Source of the DNA: Ensifer sp. Root278
GTDB taxonomy: Bacteria; Pseudomonadota; Alphaproteobacteria; Rhizobiales; Rhizobiaceae
Direction of reading: 5' to 3'
Assembly (NCBI RefSeq): GCF_001429285.1
Contig: NZ_LMJJ01000001.1
Coordinates: forward strand, 378,565-442,564
DNA length: 64,000 bases
Within the stretch, counting starts at the first letter, position 1. Each line of letters opens with the position of its first letter. Of the stretch, positions 58,446-64,000 are shown piece by piece. The position numbers and the translations under genes are program-made. The notes beneath the pieces are model-generated. The model was not told where the DNA came from. It searched no databases and saw only the letters and a program-made list of their open reading frames with translations.

Positions 58446-60146
58446 TCAGCCGCGCAGGTCTTTACGCAGGATCTTGCCGACATTGGTTTTCGGCAGCTCG
58501 GTGCGGAATTCGACGTAACGCGGGCGCTTGTAGTTGGTGAGGTTGGCGGCGCAGTGGCGCTTCACGTCGTCCTCCGTCAGCGCCGGATCCTTCTTGACCA
58601 CGAAGAGCTTGACGGCCTCGCCGGAATGCTCGTCGGGAACGCCGATCGCGGCGCATTCGAGAATGCCCGGATGGGTCATCGCTACTTCCTCGATCTCGTT
58701 CGGGAAGACGTTGAAGCCGGAAACGAGGATCATGTCCTTCTTGCGGTCGACGATCTTGACTAGGCCGTCCGTGTTCATGAAGCCGATATCGCCCGAGCGG
58801 AAGAAACCGTCCGGCGAGATCGCCTTGGCTGTTTCATCCGGCCGCTGCCAGTAGCCGGCCATCACCTGCGGGCCGCGAATGCAGATCTCGCCGACTTCGC
58901 CAATCGGCAGCGTGTTGCCCAGGTCGTCGCGGATCTCGACTTCGGTCGAAGGGATCGGCATGCCGATCGTGCCGGTGAACTCGGTCGCGTCGAGGATGTT
59001 GGCCGTTGCTACCGGCGAAGTCTCCGACAGGCCGTAGCCTTCGGCAATCGAGCAACCGGTCATCTGCTTCCAGCGTTCGGCGACCGGACGCTGGATCGCC
59101 ATGCCGCCACCGAAGGTCAGCATCAGCGACGAGAAATCGAGCTTCTGGAACTCCGCATTGTTCATCAGCGCGTTGAACAGCGTGTTGAGGCCCGGGAAGA
59201 TATTGGTCTTGTGCTTGCCGAGCTCCTTGACGAAGCCCGGAATGTCGCGCGGGTTCGGGATCAGGATGTTGTTGCCGCCGGTGGCAAGGCCCATCAGCGA
59301 ATTCACCGTCAGCGCGAAGATGTGGTAGAGCGGCAGCGCGCACATGAAGACGAGATTTTCCGGGCGGGCGCGTGAGCGGAACGCCGTGTGGAACCAGATC
59401 TCCATCTGCGCCATGTTGGAGAGCAGGTTCGAATGGGTGAGTGTTGCGCCCTTCGAAACACCCGTGGTGCCGCCAGTATACTGCAGGAAGGCGACGTCGC
59501 TGGGAACAACGTTCGGCTTCGTCAACTTGGCTCGGCCGCCCTTGGCGAGCACGTTTTTGAAGGAGAGGTGACCGGGGATCGACCAGGCGGGAACCAGCTT
59601 CTTGACGCGACGGACCACGAGATTGACGATCGCGCCCTTGAGGCCCAGCATGTCGCCCATCGTTGCGACGACGACGTGCTTGACCGAGGTCTTGTCGGCC
59701 ACCTGCTGCACCGTATGCGCGAAGTTTTCCAGAACGAAGATCGCCTTGGCGCCGGAATCGACGAGCTGGTGCTGCAACTCGCGCGGCGTATAGAGCGGGT
59801 TGACGTTTACGACGGTAAAGCCGGCTCTAAGAATGCCGTAGACGATGACGGGGTTCTGCAGGATGTTCGGCATCATCACGGCGACACGGTCGCCCTTGAC
59901 GAGGCCGAGAGATTGCAGCCAGGCACCGATCTTGGCGGATTCGGCATTGAGGTCCGCAAAACTCAGCGTCTTGCCCATGCAGGTGAAGGCTGGGCGGGTC
60001 GAATAGCGGGCGACGGCGTGGTCGAAAAATTCGCCGATCGATTTATAGGGCAGGGGGCCGATTTCGGCGGCTATGCCGGGTGGATAGGATTTCAGCCAGA
60101 TCTTGCCTGGGCTGGTACCCGTTTGTTGTGCGCTGACTTCCACCAT
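58446..60146 (-). CDS. fadD: Long-chain fatty-acid--CoA ligase
   Basis: Activates fatty acids to acyl-CoA. It is 566 aa. AMP-binding motif is QYTGGTTGVSKGATLTHSN (about 213-231), then AEGYGLSETSP (about 357-367), the hinge/adenine region GDIGFMNTDGLVKIVDRKKDMILVSGFNVFPNEIE (about 442-476), and the C-terminal catalytic Lys in KTNVGKILRKDL (about 552-563). The ATG at 60146 has GGGAGAGAGG upstream. A striking 16-bp palindrome lies 130 bp upstream. In S. meliloti fadD also affects surface motility, which is prior knowledge. Confidence 0.95.
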   Translation of the reverse strand: MVEVSAQQTGTSPGKIWLKSYPPGIAAEIGPLPYKSIGEFFDHAVARYSTRPAFTCMGKTLSFADLNAESAKIGAWLQSLGLVKGDRVAVMMPNILQNPVIVYGILRAGFTVVNVNPLYTPRELQHQLVDSGAKAIFVLENFAHTVQQVADKTSVKHVVVATMGDMLGLKGAIVNLVVRRVKKLVPAWSIPGHLSFKNVLAKGGRAKLTKPNVVPSDVAFLQYTGGTTGVSKGATLTHSNLLSNMAQMEIWFHTAFRSRARPENLVFMCALPLYHIFALTVNSLMGLATGGNNILIPNPRDIPGFVKELGKHKTNIFPGLNTLFNALMNNAEFQKLDFSSLMLTFGGGMAIQRPVAERWKQMTGCSIAEGYGLSETSPVATANILDATEFTGTIGMPIPSTEVEIRDDLGNTLPIGEVGEICIRGPQVMAGYWQRPDETAKAISPDGFFRSGDIGFMNTDGLVKIVDRKKDMILVSGFNVFPNEIEEVAMTHPGILECAAIGVPDEHSGEAVKLFVVKKDPALTEDDVKRHCAANLTNYKRPRYVEFRTELPKTNVGKILRKDLRG

Positions 60147-60485
60147 GACCTCTCTCCCTCTGGTCGCCACAGGCTGGCCTGCTCGCGGCCTGAGAAAATC
60201 CCTCCTGACCTTCTCATGCCGATGAAGATGATGCTTTTGAGACACCTCTTCAAGCTGAGATTCGGGATTATATAACTTTGACGTAAACGTCAACTGAGCT
60301 TACGGTTAACGGGCGCGGATTGCGCCCTTGAAAAAGTATGACGAGAGCTGCAAAGCCTTTGCCTGCTAGGGCAAAACACTGTATTGCATTGCAGCATATC
60401 CCTGTTGGTTCGATCCAACATCCGCCGACATATCCCCCAGATTCTTCTCCGGTCCGCTCGGGCCGGACGACGCAGGCCATTGCTC
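60147..60485. other. fadD-MFS divergent intergenic region
   Basis: The 339 bp carry the palindromic operator candidate at 60278-60293 and a neighbouring AT-rich ATTATATAAC. I see no coding sequence. Confidence 0.55.
60278..60293. promoter_or_regulatory. Perfect palindromic operator candidate upstream of fadD
   Basis: TTGACGTAAACGTCAA: 7-base arms TTGACGT/ACGTCAA around AA. It resembles the operators of MerR-type (LiuR-like) or related regulators of fatty-acid and branched-chain degradation in proteobacteria, from memory. Its position suits repression of fadD without fatty-acid signal. Confidence 0.65.
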
Positions 60486-61709
60486 ATGTGTGACGAAGCT
60501 TGTTCTTCCGCCGTCGAACCGCGCCGTGCCCGTGTTTCTGCTGCCGAAGTGGCGCTTGCAGTCGGCGGCTTCGGGATCGGCACCGGCGAGTTCGCGATCA
60601 TGGGTCTCTTGCCGCAGGTCGCTGAGGATGTCGCCGTTTCGGTGCCGCGGGCAGGGGCAGTGATCAGCGCCTATGCTCTCGGCGTCGTCGTCGGCGCGCC
60701 GCTGATCGCGGTGCTTGCTGCCCGCTTCTCCCGCTTCCGCGTGCTGCTCGCGCTGATGCTGGTTTTCGCCGTCGGCAATTTTGCAAGCGCGATCGCACCG
60801 GATTTCTACACGCTGATCGCCGCGCGCTTCTTCGCCGGCCTGCCGCATGGTGCGTATTTCGGTGTGGCCGCCTTGGTGGCCGCCGGCCTCGCGGCGCCGA
60901 ACCAGCGGGCGCGCGCAGTCGGCCGGGTGATGATGGGGCTGACGATCGCAACCCTCTTCGGCACGCCGCTTGTCGCGTGGTTCGGCCAGGCGCTCGGCTG
61001 GCGGTCCGCTTTCGCCATCGTCGGCGCCATCAGCCTTTTGACCGTGGCGCTGACCTTCGTCCACGTGCCGCGCGACAAGGGCAATCCGAAGGCAACGCCG
61101 CTTCGCGAGCTCGGCGCGCTTGGCAAGCTGCAGGTCTGGCTGATGCTTGGCATCTGCGCCATCGGCTGCGGCGGCATGTTCGCAGTCTTCAGCTACATCA
61201 CGCCGGCGCTGACCGAGGTCGCAGGTGTTTCTCTTGCCAATGTGCCGGTCATGCTCTCGGTCTTCGGCGCCGGCATGATCCTCGGCAACATCGTCGGCGC
61301 GCGACTGGCCGATTGGGCGCTGCTGCCGGCAATCGGCATCGCCATCGTCTTCAACATCTTCGCCTATGTGCTTTTCTATTTCACCATGGGCAATCCGTGG
61401 ATCGCGATCGTCAACGTGCTCTTCATCGGCGGCGGTTTCGCCGTCGTGCCGGGCGTGCAGACCCGGCTGATGGATGTCGCCGGCGAGGCACAGACGCTTG
61501 CCGCCGCCCTTAGCCATTCCGCCTTCAATCTCGCCAACGCGCTTGGCGCCTGGCTCGGCGGTGCCTCGATCGCTGCAGGCTATGGCTGGACCTCCACAGG
61601 CCTCGTCGGCGCCGTTCTCGGCGTTGCCGGCTTCGGCATCTTCCTCGCATCCGTCTTTGTCGATCGCGCTCAACCGGCCGGCATGCGTGCCAAGCCTGCG
61701 GCGGAATGA
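60486..61709 (+). CDS. MFS transporter (AraJ/DHA1-type exporter)
   Basis: Twelve-TM inner-membrane permease of 407 aa. It has the AraJ-like N-terminal motif VALAVGGFGIGTGEFAIMGLLPQVAEDV (about 23-50), the motif-A-like LAARFSRFRVLLALMLVF (about 77-94), FFAGLPHGAYFGVAALVAAGLAAPNQRARAVG (about 118-149) and SHSAFNLANALGAWLGG (about 347-363). The substrate is unknown; relatives export sugars or drugs. The ATG at 60486 is the most conservative start; several upstream in-frame codons are open. Confidence 0.88.
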   Translation: MCDEACSSAVEPRRARVSAAEVALAVGGFGIGTGEFAIMGLLPQVAEDVAVSVPRAGAVISAYALGVVVGAPLIAVLAARFSRFRVLLALMLVFAVGNFASAIAPDFYTLIAARFFAGLPHGAYFGVAALVAAGLAAPNQRARAVGRVMMGLTIATLFGTPLVAWFGQALGWRSAFAIVGAISLLTVALTFVHVPRDKGNPKATPLRELGALGKLQVWLMLGICAIGCGGMFAVFSYITPALTEVAGVSLANVPVMLSVFGAGMILGNIVGARLADWALLPAIGIAIVFNIFAYVLFYFTMGNPWIAIVNVLFIGGGFAVVPGVQTRLMDVAGEAQTLAAALSHSAFNLANALGAWLGGASIAAGYGWTSTGLVGAVLGVAGFGIFLASVFVDRAQPAGMRAKPAAE

Positions 61710-61896
61710 CCGATCAGGCCGAAAGAAAGCCTGGGGATCTTGAACCCTCCTAAATTTTTCTGTCATGTCCCGCCGCTAGCGTCAGTTATCGCCCTCAAAC
61801 TACCGTAAAGCAGGGGCAAAGGGCCGCGCTTGGCGCTGCAAAGGCTGGCAAGGCCTCTGGATTGTTGTAAGCTCGTCGAAAGACGGAGGATCATTG

Positions 61897-63063
61897 GTGC
61901 AATTGGGCAATCGCGAACGAGAAAACTTCGCCGTGGAGCCACGGCTTCTCGGGCACACCGCGATTTCGCGCCATGCCCTCGTTGGACCGATGACGGCTGC
62001 CCGCTGGATGCTGGTCTTCGTTCTTCTTGCCGGCGTTTACTTTTTCCACGGTTTCCTCGTCCCGGTTCTGGCCGCCGTCGTCATCGGCTTTGCCAGCTGG
62101 CCGATCTATCGCCGGCTGCTTGCCGCCGTGAACGGCAACCGCACGCTTGCGGCCACCATCGCCATCGTCTGCGTCATCTCCTTCATCGTCGTGCCGATTT
62201 CTCTTGCTGCCGTCTATGCGGTGGACGAAGTGCGCGACTGGGTCGTCTGGGCCGTCGAGACCAATGCCAACGGTGCCGTGGTTCCCGCCTGGCTGACCAG
62301 CATTCCGATTGCCGGCGTTTGGCTTGGCGAACAATGGGTCAAGCATGTCGGTCATCCGGGTGCGCTCGGGGAACTGGTCCAGTTGGTCAGCGGCTCCAAC
62401 ATCGGCAACATCTACCGCGGCGTCCTCGTCGTCGGCGCGTCGACCTTTCACGCCTTCCTGACGCTGCTCTTCATGCTGATCACGCTGTTCTTCGTCTATC
62501 GTGATGGCCAGTCCTTCTCCGGCCAGCTCGACCGTCTCGGCGAACGCATCTTCCCGATGCGCTGGGAGCGCTTGTCGCGCGTCGTGCCAATGACGATCAG
62601 CTCCACAGTCACCGGCATGGGCATCATCGCCATCGGAGAAGGCATAGTTCTCGGCGTCGCCTACTGGCTCGCCGGCGTTCCGTCGCCGGTCACGCTCGGC
62701 ATCATCACCGGCCTGATGGCGCTTGTTCCTGGTGGTGCGCCGCTGTGCTTCTCGCTGGTCTCGGTCTATCTCGTCGCCAGCGGTTCGCCGGTTCACGGCA
62801 TCGCGCTGTTTGCCTGGGGCACGACCGAACTCTTCATCGTCGACAAGACGCTGCGTCCGCGCCTCGTCGGCGGGCCGATCAAGCTTCCCTTCCTGCCGAC
62901 CTTCTTCGGCCTCGTCGGCGGCGTGAAGACCATGGGTTTCCTCGGCCTCTTCGTCGGCCCGGTGCTGATGGCGCTGCTGGTTGCCATCTGGCGCGAGTGG
63001 ATGCGTGAAGTCACCACCCCCACCCCCACCGACACGACCGTCAACCACATCATCAAGGGCTGA
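61897..63063 (+). CDS. AI-2E family (PF01594) membrane permease
   Basis: Inner-membrane protein of 388 aa with about seven to eight TM helices. The family pattern includes FFHGFLVPVLAAVVIGFASWPIYRRL (about 49-74), TLLFMLITLFFVYRDGQSF (about 188-206), GIITGLMALVPGGAPLCFSLVSVYL (about 266-290) and LFIVDKTLRPRLVGGPIKLPFLPTFFGLVGGVKTMGFLGLFVGPVLMALL (about 310-359). Members export autoinducer-2, ions or other small solutes, so the substrate is open. I chose GTG at 61897, 6 bp after GGAGGA; a TTG one codon upstream is too close to that site. Confidence 0.87.
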   Translation: MQLGNRERENFAVEPRLLGHTAISRHALVGPMTAARWMLVFVLLAGVYFFHGFLVPVLAAVVIGFASWPIYRRLLAAVNGNRTLAATIAIVCVISFIVVPISLAAVYAVDEVRDWVVWAVETNANGAVVPAWLTSIPIAGVWLGEQWVKHVGHPGALGELVQLVSGSNIGNIYRGVLVVGASTFHAFLTLLFMLITLFFVYRDGQSFSGQLDRLGERIFPMRWERLSRVVPMTISSTVTGMGIIAIGEGIVLGVAYWLAGVPSPVTLGIITGLMALVPGGAPLCFSLVSVYLVASGSPVHGIALFAWGTTELFIVDKTLRPRLVGGPIKLPFLPTFFGLVGGVKTMGFLGLFVGPVLMALLVAIWREWMREVTTPTPTDTTVNHIIKG

Positions 63064-63198
63064 GTCACCAATGGCTGAGCCGCCGGTTGCCTGGGCGCGG
63101 CCGGTGAGACCGTCTCCCTGTTTCATTGGAAACGCGAGATGATCCGATGCCTCGTATCTGCGCTTTCCGCCTCTCTCGGAATGTCGTCGGCGGGCGTC

Positions 63199-63215
63199 TT
63201 TATCTTTTCCTTACA
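63199..63215 (+). promoter_or_regulatory. Possible KdpE-like site upstream of kdp
   Basis: TTTATC-N5-CTTACA resembles the E. coli KdpE box TTTATA-N4-TTTACA, one base longer in the spacer. It lies about 80 bp before the first kdp ATG. Weak evidence. Confidence 0.3.
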
Positions 63216-63264
63216 CCCCCTCCCAACCATCGCAATCGATAATTGACCCTGAGCGGACGCAAGA

Positions 63265-63293
63265 TCCGGACTTCAATAGTCCGGAGTATTTTT
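63265..63293 (+). promoter_or_regulatory. Terminator-like hairpin overlapping the first kdp ribosome site
   Basis: Stem TCCGGACT (63265-63272) with AGTCCGGA (63278-63285), loop TCAAT, followed by GTATTTTT. The GGAG (63283-63286) that would serve the ATG at 63296 lies in the right arm. The structure could therefore attenuate transcription or hide the ribosome site. Confidence 0.6.
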
Positions 63294-63295
63294 GC

Positions 63296-63379
63296 ATGTC
63301 CGATGTTCTTTTCCTTGCCGCCGGCATCGGCGGCTTTGTCGTGTTTGCGCTTTATGCGCGCGCGCTGAGCCGTCTTTGA
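63296..63379 (+). CDS. Small membrane protein at the head of the kdp operon, 27 aa
   Basis: Twenty-seven codons: MSDVLFLAAGIGGFVVFALY followed by ARALSRL. One TM helix and a basic C-terminus. Small membrane ORFs of this kind are often seen directly before kdpF in rhizobia (recalled). It lies 10 bp before kdpF. It may stabilise the Kdp complex like KdpF, or act as a leader peptide given the hairpin around its start; both are inference. Confidence 0.65.
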   Translation: MSDVLFLAAGIGGFVVFALYARALSRL

Positions 63380-63389
63380 GGAGGGCGTC

Positions 63390-63476
63390 ATGTTCGAAGC
63401 CCTGATTGGTCTCGCAGTCGCCGTCGCCCTTGCGGCCTATCTCGTCGTCACCCTCGTTCGCCCCGAACGATTCTGA
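63390..63476 (+). CDS. kdpF: K+-transporting ATPase subunit F
   Basis: Single-helix membrane peptide of 28 aa: MFEALIGLAVAVALAAYLVV followed by TLVRPERF. The C-terminal LVRPERF is the KdpF hallmark. Stabilises the KdpABC complex. GAGGAGG ribosome site; kdpA follows after 21 bp. Confidence 0.9.
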   Translation: MFEALIGLAVAVALAAYLVVTLVRPERF

Positions 63477-63497
63477 CGCCCTTCGCGGAGAAATCTC

Positions 63498-64000
63498 ATG
63501 TCTATCATCGGGTGGCTGCAGATCAGCCTCCTCTTCATCGCCGTCCTGATCGTCATCAAGCCGCTGGGGCTTTACATGGCGCGGGTCTTCTCCGGTGAAC
63601 GCAACGTCTTTTCACCTGTCCTCGGTCCTGTCGAGCGCGGTCTTTATCTCGCCGCCGGCGTCGATCCGAACAAGGAGCAGGGCTGGCTCGCCTACGCGAT
63701 GTCGATGCTCGCCTTCAGCCTTGCAGGCTTCGTTTCTCTCTATGCGATTCTGCGGCTGCAGGCTTACCTGCCGATGAACCCGCAGGGTTTTGCCGGCATG
63801 CCATCCGATCTCGCCTTCAACACGGCTGTCAGCTTCGTCACCAACACCAACTGGCAGAACTACGGCGGCGAAACCACGCTCAGCCATTTCAGCCAGATGG
63901 CGGGGCTGACGGTGCATAACTTCGTGTCGGCGGCGACCGGCATCGCCATGGCGCTCGCCGTGACCCGCGCCTTTGCCCGCTCGAACGCCTCAACCGTCGG
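63498..64000 (+). CDS. kdpA: K+-transporting ATPase subunit A, N-terminal part (runs off the window)
   Basis: Potassium-selective channel-like subunit of the high-affinity KdpFABC pump. The first 167 codons are present. TM1 is [32 protein letters not shown] (about 3-34), then [27 protein letters not shown], and the first selectivity-filter loop [37 protein letters not shown] (about 113-149). Preceded by kdpF and a 27-aa ORF, which places the start of a kdp operon at the window edge. Confidence 0.95.
   Translation, partial: MSIIGWLQISLLFIAVLIVIKPLGLYMARVFSGERNVFSPVLGPVERGLYLAAGVDPNKEQGWLAYAMSMLAFSLAGFVSLYAILRLQAYLPMNPQGFAGMPSDLAFNTAVSFVTNTNWQNYGGETTLSHFSQMAGLTVHNFVSAATGIAMALAVTRAFARSNASTV

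Noticed and set aside
63119-63134. Second Clr-like site (TGTT-N8-AACG) upstream of kdp
   Set aside because: One arm deviates at the critical last base and the inner symmetry differs; too weak compared with the perfect site at 42555-42576.
1-64000. CRISPR array, insertion sequence or prophage
   Set aside because: No regularly spaced direct repeats, transposase, integrase or phage structural genes were seen.

Overview
The window reads as a chromosomal segment of a Sinorhizobium/Ensifer-type alphaproteobacterium. The sequence is GC-rich and genes are densely packed on both strands. Three kinds of intergenic palindromic repeat of the RIME/mosaic type known from rhizobia recur. The order putA ... 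spdA ... cyaD1-clr ... frcR-frcBCAK-pyrC-pyrE-frk ... pgi-fadD is the order I remember for the S. meliloti chromosome. That synteny is from memory and was not searched.

Layout. 1-8.0 kb: the 5' part of dapE, then an RND efflux operon (hydrolase-like protein, adaptor, MexF-type pump) with a divergent LysR gene, and a divergent HxlR/SugE-type SMR pair. 8-18 kb: a DbpA-like DEAD-box helicase, dapD with a DUF805 gene, a LOG-family protein, an EF-hand protein, a pyrimidine nucleotidase-type HAD, a sterol desaturase-like protein, a DMT exporter, ada and a PEP-mutase/ICL-family enzyme. 18-27 kb: argB, an ECF sigma/anti-sigma pair with fasciclin and msrB genes, a DUF1269 protein, and the core cluster rpmH-rnpA-yidC-(EamA)-engB. 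27-35 kb: a chemoreceptor, an orphan histidine kinase, tRNA-Arg(ACG) next to a decayed MFS transporter and a 34-aa membrane protein, then DUF1810, aldo/keto reductase and YigZ genes. 35-46 kb: putA, a YkgJ-type protein, spdA, a proline-racemase-family enzyme, a Sel1 protein, a FecR-domain protein and the cyaD1-clr operon. 46-64 kb: DoxX, fucU/frcR, the fructose uptake operon frcBCAK, pyrC, pyrE, frk, an XRE/DUF2975 pair, pgi, fadD, an MFS exporter, an AI-2E-family permease and the start of kdp.

How genes work together. Fructose is imported by FrcBCA and phosphorylated by Frk (FrcK is an associated kinase); Pgi then links fructose-6-P and glucose-6-P. FrcR is divergent from frcB. CyaD1 makes cAMP and Clr senses it. 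A perfect Clr-type palindrome (TGTT-N8-AACA) lies between the Sel1 and FecR genes, and SpdA lies about 2 kb further on, so the region carries a local cyclic-nucleotide circuit. PyrC and PyrE serve pyrimidine synthesis, and DapD/DapE serve lysine and peptidoglycan synthesis.

Most notable observations: a hydrolase-fold protein in the efflux operon that has lost all three expected catalytic residues; the Clr box within the cAMP cluster; the MFS pseudogene and AT-rich scar beside tRNA-Arg; a Ser/Cys proline-racemase-family enzyme behind a GntR-type palindrome; and a hairpin just before the kdp operon that looks like a terminator and also covers a Shine-Dalgarno sequence.
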